Counted from the first letter of the stretch, positions 18,755 through 28,759 are shown. The stretch is 29,405 nt of DNA from Hymenopellis radicata (GCA_015501595.1 JADNRX010000614.1:1-29405); one strand, 5' to 3'. Numbers and translations: made by a program. Notes: generated by a model not told the origin, from the letters alone.

Positions 18755-19778
18755 TTAATTCGTGACGGTAGCCTGTACAAGTGCAACAACATGAAACTCC
18801 CTTTAAGATTAAAAACAGATAGTAAATGGCACGTACCTTTTGAAGCGCGACGAACGTCTGAGCAAGGAGCCGGCTGTTAGCCGTCGCACCAGTCTGCAGC
18901 GTGATGGACGTCTTGCCGAGAATAACGCCCTCGAGGTGAGCTCCGGGGCCGGCGGTGACAGATCCCGAGACAACCCACACGATGTTCTTCGCCAGCGCGC
19001 CGCCGACGAGAACAACTTTCTTGCCCGCCGCGATGGACATCGTCCCGGACACCTGAAAGATCCAGGCTGATCATGTCTTCGTGAGCCGACGGGGATGTGG
19101 TATGAAGAAATGCCCTTACTGTCGATGGGGCTGCCCCAGATGATGACATCCCCGGTGATGCTGAGCGCGCTGCCCCACTTGTAGAGACCAGGCGTGAGGA
19201 CGCGGCCGCTGATGGTGCCTAGTAGAACAGAATAAAATGCGTCGGGATTACTAAGTATGGTCAATTCCGCGAGTACTAACCGCTGCCGAGATTATTGAAA
19301 TTCGGGTTCACGCGCCCCGTCGCGTCGGTAAACGCAGTGCCGAGGTCTCCGATGGCGGCGGTGAGGGTGGCTGGCGTAGGTACCGCGTACGTCGCGGCGT
19401 AGAGCTTCCCCACGACTTGGGGGGAAGTCGAATACTGCCCGGTCGAGTCGAGCTTGAGGGAGAACCCCGTCAGGGCGACAGCTGCAATGGGGCTGACTGC
19501 GACAGCGCCGGCTAGAGGGAGAAGCAGAGTCCATCAGCTGTACAGCAATGCAGTAAAAACAACATACTGATGACCGAGGGCGGGACTGTCGAGACGCCGC
19601 TTTTAGCGAGGATGGCGTAGTTGCCGGCGGTGCGGAGGTTGACGGCCGCGGGACCAAGGGCGACGACGACGTTGGCGAGAGCAGCCTGCCCGCAAGAAAA
19701 GCCCAGTCAGTGCGGGAAATGTATATGAGGTGAGGGTGCAAGTACCAGGAAAGAGATGGTGAATACGCTGGAGAGCAT
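18755..19778 (-). CDS. Ice-binding protein 1 (DUF3494 family), secreted
   Basis: Six exons (19746-19778, 19568-19685, 19281-19511, 19120-19218, 18837-19066, 18755-18772), five introns of 53-64 bases, all GT-AG, giving 242 residues, the usual fungal IBP length. Residues 1-20 are a hydrophobic signal peptide. The mature part begins LGPAAVNLRTAGNYAILAKS and carries family hallmarks: VSTVPPSVITGAVAVSP, VNPNFNNLGSG, LTPGLYKWGSALSI, TWIFQVSGTMSIAAGKK, NIVWVVSGSV, and HLEGVILGKTSITLQTGATA ahead of NSRLLAQ. The family folds as a right-handed beta-solenoid with a flanking helix. It binds ice outside the cell, giving thermal hysteresis and ice-recrystallisation inhibition in cold-adapted fungi such as Typhula. 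The intron 4 acceptor at 19067 was chosen because it alone restores WIFQV. Activity is inferred from family membership. Confidence 0.93.
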
Positions 19779-19866
19779 GGTAGACAGAGAGCAAAGTCGA
19801 ACTTGGCTATTGCTGTTAGAAGCACTGGGCTGGGTGAAGCTGAAGAAACTGCCCGTTCTCCAGGAG

Positions 19867-19874
19867 TTTATATA
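19867..19874 (-). promoter_or_regulatory. TATA box of ice-binding gene 1
   Basis: TATATAAA on the minus strand lies 89-96 bases upstream of the ATG at 19778. It is conserved at the same distance in the second copy. Confidence 0.6.
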
Positions 19875-19878
19875 CACG

Positions 19879-20340
19879 TTCGAATATCGAATAACGAACC
19901 TCTGTCTCTCCTTGCGCAAATTGAACATCGTCATAAACCTGGTCATAAACCATGTCATTCAATGCTGGTTCTGTGTCCATGACAAGCAGACGTCCACCCG
20001 TGCCAGAGGACTTCAGGGCCCAGATGCTCCACCGAGATTGCGGTTTTCGAATCCACTTTGGGAGGGAAGTCGCCAGTTGGGTCGTGAGCAGACTGCCTGG
20101 GAAGCCAGAGGGAAATCGCACGCAGTGCGCACAAAGGGCAGGCACGGCACTCATTCCTCAGTCGGTGGTGGTGCCCTCAAAAGGGCGTCCTGGACAGGCG
20201 GGCGAGGGCACGCTGTGTTGCCAACAAACAGTCTTCCATTCGGCCTGTCCAAAAGTCAAAAGCTTGTCGTAAACAAGATGGTGGAGTCTTCGTCGGTGAC
20301 GTGGTTCGTCTTCTTACTATTCCTCATCTGTCTCGCAGGA
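19879..20340. other. Conserved upstream region of ice-binding gene 1
   Basis: About 460 bases upstream of the TATA box, highly similar to 27110-27480. Frames of over 100 codons are open on both strands in both copies. I recognise no domain in them and the plus-strand frame overlaps exon 1 of the ice-binding gene, so I treat this as promoter sequence with chance frames. Confidence 0.5.
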
Positions 20341-20569
20341 AGAGTCGGACTGCAGTCGACTAAGTGGTAAATAGTAAGCAGAACAGGACGGAATTCACTT
20401 AACTTCACTAACATAGACAAGGAGTTATTTTGCAAGATCGATGGGCTGAGTCACGGTCGGTGAGGGTTCAGATTCTTCAGAACCGAACAGTATAGCCTCT
20501 CGTAATAGAGCGAGAACCAGATTGCTGATGATAGCTCCGGAATTTGTTTCGAGTTTTCGAATATTAGAG

Positions 20570-21190
20570 GTAGCGCCGGTGGCCTGTACGTCCTCAGTAT
20601 GTAGATACGAAGGACTTCAAGAACGGGACACTACAGTGGCTGACCAACAAGACTCGCTCGCGTGACGCCGTTGTACCACGGCGGGTGCGGGGCCGTGCCG
20701 ATCTGTAATTCCCTGTTCTGTGCTACGAGAAGGCTGATAACACAAACCGATAGCGTCACTTTTCTGAGAAGTGGACAGTCCTCAAATAACTGCACATTCA
20801 CCCCTTCAACGAAAGTGATGACGGCCAACGAGCCCAGGTAAGGGATACAGGACATCGAAAGGGGGTGCGTCATCAGCCAGGTAAGCCGAGCGCCACCAGA
20901 GCTTATGAGGAAGAGCGCGACGGGATGAAATGAGACCTTGGGATTTGTTCTCCAAGGTGCTCAACGCATCGCATTCTTCCTTCATGCCACGACACGAGAA
21001 AGAACAGCGAATCTGCCCTCCAGGCATACGCGATCACGATGAATGTTGGATAGGGATCTGGATGTGCATCTCTTCATCCGTTGTCAGGGAGATTCGATGC
21101 ATAAAGGCGTTGGAGAGGAACAGAGGTATAATATTCATGGTCGTAATGAAGGCTCTTTCGCTGGAACGGCCCACATTGTGCACATTGCGA
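20570..21190 (-). pseudogene. F-box gene remnant with F-box deleted (duplication copy 1)
   Basis: The minus strand parallels 27600-28588. It reads ASNLPD-like and LSNIHRDRVCLEGRFAVLSR, then ECDALSTLENKSQGLISSRR and ALPHK. At that point it jumps to the downstream sequence WWRSAYLADDA, whereas copy 2 continues through about 340 more bases of F-box sequence. Frame shifts and this deletion make it inactive. Confidence 0.65.
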
Positions 21191-21377
21191 GGAGGATGAC
21201 ATCCAGTGTGATATCTAATGGACAGTGAGAATGTGAGTCGATGTTAGACTCGGACGTAGCATCGTACATAAGCAACGGAAAGCCTTTCAGACGAAATTTG
21301 AGGCTGTTAGCGGCGCAGCCGTTAGAGGACGTCTCATGACGATGATGGTGGTAGAAAGGATCTGGTGCCGCGTGCTT

Positions 21378-21964
21378 GAGGCTTCGCCTACCCCTCGTGA
21401 CGGCGTCGTCTTAGTCTGCTTAGTGTTGGCTTAGTGCTACTTACAAGTGATCACTCGGCGTTTACGCTGACCCACGAATACGCGTTAACACATTGCGGTG
21501 TAACATAACCTCCATCGATGTTCAAGTTACAACATTTTCTTCCACGGTGATCGGAAGCAGCAGACTGACAGGATCGTGCCGAACATCGGCTCAGCTGCCC
21601 ACTGGACGCTTACCCACTGCGTATGTCGTTGGTACGAGACTGTGAGAACGGGAGCTGTCGCTCCAAGCAACGTAGAAGGGTCTTCTCTTCGGGAAGCTTC
21701 CAATCCGTCGTTGGAACGCCCCACCCACCGTCCTGACATTATCATCCACTGTATTCTTACAGCAGCAACCTCTACGTCGATACTAACAAATTCGACTCCT
21801 TGTTCCTAGAGGGATTTAGTAAACGCGTCCTCTTCCGGTGGAACTTTAGACGAGAAAGAAGCCGCGAGTGCGTTATTGAGAGCGTCAGGGAGGGCCTTTG
21901 CAATCTTGGAGTCTGGAGAAGTTGAACAGTGGCAAGGTCCGTGACTTTGAGCGCCTCTCGTCTG
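21378..21964. other. Intergenic; one protein-like tail
   Basis: Mostly featureless. At 21930-21806 on the minus strand a frame reads PDSKIAKALPDALNNALAAS then FSSKVPPEEDAFTKSL and stops. It looks like the last exon of an unidentified gene cut off where the F-box duplication unit begins at about 21965. Confidence 0.35.
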
Positions 21965-22244
21965 TCGGAGAAGATGCTTCAGTACATTGGATTGCATGCA
22001 GAATTCGAGCTGGAGGCGACAATCTATGAAACGAACGGGGCATCCTTCATAATATGGTAAGCAAGATAGTAACTGTAGAGAAGGAACAAGTCCCCGTTGC
22101 CCGTGCATGTCCAAGTTGCAGGACGGCCAAAATTCCCGATGAAAGACATGAAAATACTCCTGTAATATACGGATTCAGAAAAAGTCATCCACTATCATGA
22201 GATCTCTACCTTCAACGTGTTGTTAGGTTCCTGAAACGCACAAT

Positions 22245-23990
22245 TCAACAGGGCACTGCAAAAAGCACACTATTGCCTCCAACGGTTTCAGTCAAATTTG
22301 ATGTAACCCGTATAGCGAGGTCCATCCCATCGTCAACTAGGGCATTGAAGATAAAGCTTTCCGCTTCATTGCAGATACCCGCGATGGGCCTCAAAGGATC
22401 CCGAAATATGCGGTTTGGCATCAAATGCCGCGCCTGTACAGAAAAGTGGCATGTCTTAAGCCTTGCTAGGCCAACCGTATCATCCCCTTTCCACCGGGTC
22501 TCGACTGTCGAAGCAAAACTACCGACAGGCCCAAAATAATATAGCCCGGAAGGATCACGGTGATGATGTATCTGAATGTCCAGAGACGAAAGGAGGGGTA
22601 GAAAGGTGACAGTTTTCGTCCGTATAACCTTGAGGGATTCCACGATTGCCACTATTTGTTCCCGGTCCTTGCGCGCGTTAACGCCCGTTTGATCATCAAA
22701 TTCCAGCAGGGATACAACCAGGTCGAGGAAAGCGAGACTACGTGTCTGGGAAAGGAGAGAATGGAGGGTACTGTCCGGTGAGGCAGCAAGTGGCACACTC
22801 GCAAGCGAAAGGCTGGTGAGGGCACTCAAAGAATTGGAACGAACGAGGAGTTGTTTAAATGAATACAGGGCATCGTAGGCAGGGCCACGATGAAGGAAAG
22901 CCTCCCGTAGACGAGGAAGCGTGAGAGCATCGATGACGCGCACCGACTTGATATCGAGCTTGCGGACATTTGAGCAGGTGGTCGGGGTGTAGGGCGATTC
23001 AGCCTCGTCGTCTTCCAAGTACCAGTAAGGTACAGAGAGGGTCTCAAGAGATGTACACAGTCCAATCAAACGCATACATGCCCTGATGTCGTCCTCGTCG
23101 CCTTCGGCGTCCATACCAGCAAGGTCTAGCTCCGTAATCTGGTCCCACGGAAATTCAAGGACCGGCGGGCTTCCACCAAGAGTCAATTTCGTAAGACAAG
23201 GACAGTCTTTGAAAATGGATTGATCCTTCGGCTCTATCTGACCACATTCAAGGCTTAGACGCTGAAGACGAGGAAGCCGATTATGAAGTGGCGCGTAGAG
23301 CATATTCAAACTCCCTCGGTAATCTGAGAGATGTAACACCCGCCACCGGTGCGATTCTGCCAGGATGATGTCGAGGATGCGCTTTAGGATAGAGGGATCA
23401 GAGCTGGGACAATAGCCAGATTGACTCTGTAGAGATACGTCTAGTGGTCCCTGACGGGAACGCTGAAGAACTACCTCCAGGCGCTGCACGTCTGCTTCCT
23501 GCTGCGCCGCTTTTGGAAAACGAAGATTCACATACGTCCAAAAAGAACGGAGGGATAAGGCGACGTTTCGCCATCTCTGGCAGACGTGGCTGAGCTGCCA
23601 TATAGACCCAGACGCGTCGAATGCGTTGGGATCAGAGCGGCTAGATAGCGTTTGCAGGAATATTTCCGACCAGATTTCTGAGGGGAGAGTGCGATGCAAG
23701 GAAACGAGGTTGTTGTACTTCTTCTGGACGGCTTTCAAGCTCTCTCGCTCTTCTTCCATCGACCTGATGGCCTCATGAAGGGATGCGACTTTGGAATCAA
23801 TGGATGATATTTCGTCGGAGACGGTGGATAAGATGGTGTGTCGTATGTGGGAGATCTCCTCATCCGTTGCTGGTAGGTTCGACGTACGGAGTCGCTCAAG
23901 AAGCACAGAGCTCTGGTATTCCTCTTCGTGATGGAGACTCCGTCTGGTGAAAGCACCACAATTGGTGCATTGGGACACAGTCTGCAGCAT
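22245..23990 (-). CDS. F-box/LRR-like protein, intact (copy C)
   Basis: A single uninterrupted frame of 581 residues, read from the ATG at 23990. Residues 8-12 form a small CTNCG motif. Residues 40-95 are a probable coiled coil (SSIDSKVASLHEAIRSMEEE). Residues 100-150 are the F-box: LHRTLPSEIWSEIFLQTL and IWQLSHVCQRWRNVALSLRS. The remainder is LRR-like (LPRLQRLSLECGQIEPKD, LTKLTLGGSPPVLEFPWDQ, LETLSVPYWYLED). This is the common architecture of the expanded F-box families of mushrooms; the F-box would bind Skp1 in an SCF ubiquitin ligase and the C-terminus would choose the target, which is unknown. The two other copies in the window are dead, so this is the surviving member. It lies between the two ice-binding duplications. 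Confidence 0.85.
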   Translation of the reverse strand: MLQTVSQCTNCGAFTRRSLHHEEEYQSSVLLERLRTSNLPATDEEISHIRHTILSTVSDEISSIDSKVASLHEAIRSMEEERESLKAVQKKYNNLVSLHRTLPSEIWSEIFLQTLSSRSDPNAFDASGSIWQLSHVCQRWRNVALSLRSFWTYVNLRFPKAAQQEADVQRLEVVLQRSRQGPLDVSLQSQSGYCPSSDPSILKRILDIILAESHRWRVLHLSDYRGSLNMLYAPLHNRLPRLQRLSLECGQIEPKDQSIFKDCPCLTKLTLGGSPPVLEFPWDQITELDLAGMDAEGDEDDIRACMRLIGLCTSLETLSVPYWYLEDDEAESPYTPTTCSNVRKLDIKSVRVIDALTLPRLREAFLHRGPAYDALYSFKQLLVRSNSLSALTSLSLASVPLAASPDSTLHSLLSQTRSLAFLDLVVSLLEFDDQTGVNARKDREQIVAIVESLKVIRTKTVTFLPLLSSLDIQIHHHRDPSGLYYFGPVGSFASTVETRWKGDDTVGLARLKTCHFSVQARHLMPNRIFRDPLRPIAGICNEAESFIFNALVDDGMDLAIRVTSNLTETVGGNSVLFAVPC

Positions 23991-24014
23991 GCCGAACGCA
24001 GACTGATTCGAAAA

Positions 24015-24066
24015 CTAAAAATAAGAAATGGTAAGAACGCGTTTTCGAGAGGGCGTCAATACGCAC
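24015..24066 (-). other. Intron in the 5' UTR of the F-box gene
   Basis: CAG|GTGCGTATTGACGCC to CTTATTTTTAG on the minus strand, 52 bases, ends 25 bases before the ATG. The donor GTGCGTATTGACG is conserved in the relics at about 6564 and 1770, which supports a real, inherited UTR intron. Confidence 0.5.
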
Positions 24067-24365
24067 CTGGATGACCTACAAGATATCAAGAATTCTCGCA
24101 CTGATAAACGACTTCGGTGGGCACGTCGGAGAGCCCAATGACGCGGCTGGTGGTGGTGGTTTGGAAGAAAGCCTTTTTCGATCGCGATTCGAAAATCACA
24201 GGACGTAACTTGGTGCGCAACACAAGGTGCTACTTACCTACTCCGGCGTGCTGCAGACCCACTATAATTTCCTCTATGTACTTGATTTCCCCGCTTGCAA
24301 CTTTCAATCTTCTTGGGAATAACACGACTCGGAGAAAAGCCTTCCTGCATCAGGAAAAACTGTAA

Positions 24366-25830
24366 ATCCTACGTATGTCTACGTAGGTCTACATAGACCA
24401 GGTAGCTCAGGTACAGAGGTACCCCTATACGTAGCCCTTAGGTAGCCGTCACTCAGGTGTACGTAGATCTCCTGTAGACCTATGTAGAATGCACCGAGTT
24501 CTACGTATACCTTCAGTACATCAACAGTACACATACAATATACCTGCAGCCAGATCACCACCGGTGGTTCCATTGAATACGACGAATATTAGGAAGAATC
24601 AGGCGGAAAGAGGACGGAAAACACAATAGATTGGCACATAAAGAAATACAAGTACATAACAACAAGATAGCTAATGGTAAATAGGCAGAGAAATTGAGAG
24701 AGGCGGCTCGCGATACAGTGCGGCGTGCAGACTGGGAACGTCGCACTGCCCTGAAGATGGCGGGGTGGGTGACTGGCGCGCTACGAAGCCGAGAGAGAAC
24801 GTGTCGCCAGTGGCGCCGTGAAGGGCGTCGGCCCCATTCCTGTTTGGTCGTCGTGGTCATCGGTTACGGTATGCTCCTCGCGGTTGTGTCTCCTGCCTCG
24901 TGGGTGTGGTTGGGGCCTCATTCGTTGCAGATGGGTCCTCGCTGGTTGCAGTCGTTTGTCGCTCGTTTGTCGCAGTCGGGGGTCCCAATGCCGCCTCATT
25001 GGTCGCAGTCGGCTCCCTCATTGGTCGTGTTCGTGTGTCGTTCCTCGTTGGTCGAGTCTTGCTCCTTGCCAGTCGTCGTCGGTCGTGTCTCGCTCCTCGT
25101 AGGCTCCTCACGTCTCGGTCCTCGCAGGGCATGGCTTGCTCCTCTTGCTCCTCGTGTCTGGCTCCTCGTGTCTGGCTCCTCGTGTCTCGCTCCTCGTAGG
25201 GCATGGCTCGCTCCTCTTGCTCCTCGTATCTCGCTCCTCGTTGGTCATGTCTTGCTCTTCGTCGCTCGCGCTTCCTCGTTCGACAGATCTTGTGGGTCAT
25301 TAATCCGTGTGCCGTTGTCGGTCGTGCAGCTCGAGTGCATTCCTCGAATGGGCGGCTGTCATCGCGTCCAGAAGCACAGCGATATCAGGTAGTGACAGAG
25401 ATGGGGGAAAGGAGGGAATGGACGACTGGCCGGAGTTGAGAAAAATTTGAGCTCTGCCGCAGATGACGTGTTTGCGCACGGACCATTTGATCGACTGGAC
25501 TTGTCAACATTTCTCTTCTACGACTTGACGTTGTCGACTCGAATCCTTAAAATTTACGATAGATAGTTCGTTGCAACATACTGCGATGTGCATCGACGGT
25601 GCACATGAAGCCTCCCATTAATTCTGTAAAAAATATTTTCGCCATGGCTGCTGCCGACTCCACCGTACACTTCACCAGAACTTATCGTACAAGAGGTACA
25701 CTATGTAGAGGTGAGTGGCAACTACCATAGTTCTATGTAGTGCTCACCAGGCTGTACGTAGATCTACGTAGGTCTACGTAGACACGGCCCTTTTTACGTA
25801 CCCTACGTAGACAGGCCCCGATCTATGTAG
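24366..25830. repeat. Block bounded by CTACGTAG-rich inverted ends
   Basis: The left edge AAATCCTACGTATGTCTACG and the complement of the right edge AAATCCTACATAG.. TGTCTACGTAGG face each other about 1.46 kb apart. Both edges (24366-24500 and 25690-25830) are dense in CTACGTAG and GTCTACGTAG palindromes. The interior holds long low-complexity frames on both strands and a minisatellite, with nothing I recognise as transposase. It is possibly an unclassified non-autonomous transposon. No target duplication was found. Confidence 0.4.
25127..25260. repeat. GCTCCTCGTGTC minisatellite
   Basis: A 14-base unit CTCCTCGTGTCTGG repeats in tandem within a 72-base higher-order unit that starts GGGCATGGCT at 25127 and again at 25199. 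The minus strand reads as an Arg/Glu-rich peptide and the plus strand as a Leu/Ala/Pro-rich one, so the open frames here (24694-25392 plus, 24857-25300 minus) are probably repeat artefacts. Confidence 0.75.
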
Positions 25831-25984
25831 GATTTCAGATTTCCCTGATGTGCCACTTACCGTTAAATACTGTATCGAGGGCGCATCTTGACTTAAAGAT
25901 TTGGGAATAAAGCATGGATGACAGTAATACTAGTACACAGACAGAACGGACTACCGGAAACTCAACGAAAAGCCAATCCACATT

Positions 25985-27009
25985 TTAAGCCGTGACGACA
26001 GCCTATACAAGTGCAACAACATGAGATTCCCTTTAAGATTAAAAACAGATAGTAAATGGCGCGTACCTGTTGAAGCGCGACGGACGTCTGAGCAAAGAGC
26101 CGGCTGTTAGCCGTCGCACCAGTCTCCAACGTGATGGTCGTCTTGCCGAGGATCACGCCCTCGAGGTGAGCTCCGGCGCCGGCGGTGACAGCTCCCCCGA
26201 CGACCCACACGATGTTCTGCGCCAGCGCGCCGGCGAGAACAACCTTCTTTCCCGCCGCGATGGACATCCCCCCGGCCACCTGAAAGATCCAGGCTGTGGA
26301 TCATTTCTTCGTGAGCTGACGGGGATGTGGTATGAAGAATGCCCTTACTGTCTATGGGGCTGCCCGAGATGATGACATCGCTGCCGATGCTGAGCGCGGT
26401 GCTCCATTTGTAGAGACCAGGCGAGAGGACGAGGCCGCCGATGGCGCCTGGTGGAACAGAATAATATGCGTCAGGATTATGGTCATTTCCCCGATGCAAG
26501 CGAGTACTAACCGCTGCCGAGATTATTGAAATTCGGGTTCACGCGCCCCGACGCGTCAGCAAACGCAGTGCCGAGGTCTCCGATGGCGGCCGTAAGAGTG
26601 GCTGGCGTAGGTGCTGAGTACGTCGCGGCGAAGACCTTCCCCGTGACTTGGGTGGAAGTCGAAAACTGCCCGGTCGAGTCGAGCTTGAGGGAGAAACCCG
26701 TCAGGCCGACGGCTGCAATGGGGCTGACTGCCACAGCGCCAGCTAGAGGGAGAACCAGAGTCCATCAGCTGTACAGCAATGCAGTAAAAACAACATACTG
26801 ATGACCGAGGGCGGGACTGTTGAGACTCCGCTTTTAGCGAGGATGGCGTAGTTGCCGGCGGTGCGGAGGTTGACGGCCGCGGGACCGAGGGCGACGACGA
26901 CGTTGGCGAGAGCAGCCTGCCCGCAAGAAAAGCCTAGTCAGTGCGGGAAATGTATATGAGGTGAGGATGCAAGTACCAGGAAAGAGATGGTGAATACGCT
27001 GGAGATCAT
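25985..27009 (-). CDS. Ice-binding protein 2 (DUF3494 family), secreted
   Basis: Six exons with the same boundaries as the first gene (26977-27009, 26799-26916, 26512-26742, 26349-26447, 26067-26293, 25985-26002), giving 241 residues. Signal peptide MISSVFTISFLAALANVVVA. Hallmarks: VNPNFNNLGSG, LSPGLYKWSTALSIGSDVI, TWIFQVAGGMSIAAGKK, NIVWVVGGAV and HLEGVILGKTTITLETGATA. One glycine is missing relative to copy 1 (LAGALAQ against LVGGALAK). By my count about 34 residues differ. None are in exon 2 (about 39 residues). Nine of 33 are in exon 4. Expected role as for copy 1: an extracellular ice-binding solenoid. Both frames are intact, so both genes are probably expressed and may have diverged in ice affinity. 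Confidence 0.93.
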
Positions 27010-27097
27010 GGTAGACAGAGAGCAAATTCGAGCTTGGCTATTGCTGTTAGAAGGACTGGGCTGGGTGAAGCTGAAGAAACTGCCCGTTCTCCAGAAG

Positions 27098-27105
27098 TTT
27101 ATATA
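27098..27105 (-). promoter_or_regulatory. TATA box of ice-binding gene 2
   Basis: TATATAAA on the minus strand, 89-96 bases before the ATG at 27009, matching copy 1 exactly in sequence and spacing. Confidence 0.6.
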
Positions 27106-27599
27106 CGTGATCAAAGATCGAATAACGAACCTGGCCGACCTCTGTCTCTCCTTTCGCAAATTGAACATCGTCATAAACCTGGTCATAAACCATGTCATTG
27201 AATGCTGGTTCTGCGTCCATGACAAGCAGACGTCCACCCGTGCCAGAGGACTTGAGGGCCCAGATGCTCCACCGAAATTGCGGTTTTCGAATCCACTTTG
27301 GGAGGGAAGTCGCCAGTTGGGTCGTGAGCAGACTGCCTGGGAAGCCAGAGGGAAATCGCACGCAGTGCGCACAAAGGGCACGCGCGGCACTCATCCCTCA
27401 GTCGGTGGTGGTGCCTTCAAGAGGGCGCCCTGGACAGGCGAGTGCGGGCACGCTCTGTTGCCAACAAAGAGTCTTCCATTAGGCCTGTAAGAGGTCGTAA
27501 AGAAGGAAGGAAGGCAGGGGATGTTTACCAGACATTGGGAGGGACGAGAAGCGGAGGCTTCGTTGGTGACGTGGTTAGTCTTCTTATCCTCCGCAATTT

Positions 27600-28588
27600 G
27601 TTTTGAGTTTTCGAATATTAGAGGTAGTGATGGTGGCCTGCACGTCCTGTTCCCACAATATGTAGATACGAAGGACCCCAAGAACTGGACACTGGCGGAC
27701 CAACATCAGACTCGCTCGCGTGTGGCCGTTGTACCACGACTGGTGAGGGGCGGTGCCAATCTGCAATTCCCTGATCTGTGTTACGGGAAGGTTGATAGCA
27801 CAACACGATGGCGTCACTTTGTGAGAAGTGGACAGTCCTCAAATAACTGCACGTTCACCCCTTCAACGAAAGTGATGACGCTCAACGATCCCAGCTGGGG
27901 GATTCGACCACGAACAGGCGACAGTCTATCAAAAGCCTGTGCGTCATCAGACAGGCGGGCTGAGCGCCACCGATGCGACTTAGGGACTAGGAAAACACCA
28001 TGCCCAAGATGCGGTCGCGGATCGACGACTCCTTGGAATAAGCGTGATAGAGATTGATTTCCAGCAGCTTTGAGCGACTAAGAACAAGCTGTAAGATGTG
28101 CACCGTCTTTTCACATAGTTTGGAGGAAGGCGGGAGGTCGTCTTCGAACCTGATTGTGATGCGCGACCAAAAGGAATCAAGGGACAAGGCAACATCGTGC
28201 CATGTCTGGCAAACATGAGTGAGCTGCCAGATAATGCCGGAAGGCTTCAGGGAATCAAAATCCTGATTGTCGGATCGCGCGTATAGGAAGATGTCTCGTG
28301 GGGAAGAGCGCGACGGGATGAAACGAGATGTCGGTATTTGTTCTCCAAGGACCTCAGCGCATCGCATTCTTCCTTCATGGATGACATGACACGAGAAAGA
28401 ACAGCGAATTTGGCCTCCAGGCATATGCGATCACGACGAATGTTGGATAGGAAGGTGGTTTGGGCGTGCGTGATCTCTTCATCCGTTGCCGGGAGATTCG
28501 ATGCACGAAGGCGTTGGAGAGGAAAAGAGGTATAATATTAAGGCTCTTTTGCGGGAACGGCCCACATTGTGGACACTGCAACGATGAC
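27600..28588 (-). pseudogene. F-box protein pseudogene (duplication copy 2)
   Basis: From the ATG at 28588 the frame reads MSSLQCPQCGPFPQKSLN, then shifts into LPATDEEITHAQTTFLSNIR, RDRICLEAKFAVLSRVMSSM and KEECDALRSLENKYRHLVSS. After another shift it gives GIIWQLTHVCQTWHDVALSL, DSFWSRITIRFEDD and IRDRILGMVFS, then a stop at about 27980. The Cys-pair, coiled coil and IWQLTHVCQTW order is that of the 22245 family, but sequence identity is low, so it is a separate older member. The LRR-like part beyond 27980 is not readable. Confidence 0.7.
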
Positions 28589-28759
28589 ATCTGTGATATC
28601 TAATGGACAGTGAGAATGTAAGTCACGCTGAGGTTAGACGTAGCATCGTACATAAACAATGAACGGCCTTTCAGACGAAATTTGAGGGTGTTGGCGGTGC
28701 TGCCGTAGAGGACGTCTCAGCGATGGTGGTGGTGGAAAGAATCTGGTGCCACGTGCTCG

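Larger units (their letters stand above)
18658..21377. repeat. Segmental duplication, copy 1
   Basis: This block is collinear with 25899-28759. Homology starts at TTTGGGA.TAAAGCATGGATG, spans the ice-binding gene, its promoter and the F-box relic, and stops after ATCTGGTGCC.CGTGCT. Copy 1 has about 200 extra bases near 20365-20560 and lacks about 340 bases of the F-box relic kept in copy 2. Its left edge touches the 2.4-kb mobile element. Confidence 0.85.
21965..24185 (-). repeat. F-box duplication unit, copy C
   Basis: Collinear with 4470-6691 and with both ends of 1247-1908, including the 3' UTR (GAAGATGCTTCAGTACATTG) and about 110 bases upstream of the 5' UTR intron. It is the only copy with an intact reading frame. 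Confidence 0.75.
25899..28759. repeat. Segmental duplication, copy 2
   Basis: Direct copy of 18658-21377 with the same orientation and content: ice-binding gene, promoter, F-box relic. The copies start about 7.2 kb apart. Confidence 0.85.

Noticed and set aside
19756..20370. 204-codon plus-strand frame antisense to the start of ice-binding gene 1.
   Set aside because: It has no recognisable domain, overlaps exon 1 and the TATA box of a well-supported gene, and its partner in copy 2 ends differently. Kept only as a question in the findings.
24694..25392. 232-codon plus-strand frame.
   Set aside because: The composition is dominated by the minisatellite, and repeats such as PRRAWLAPLAPR mirror the DNA repeat.
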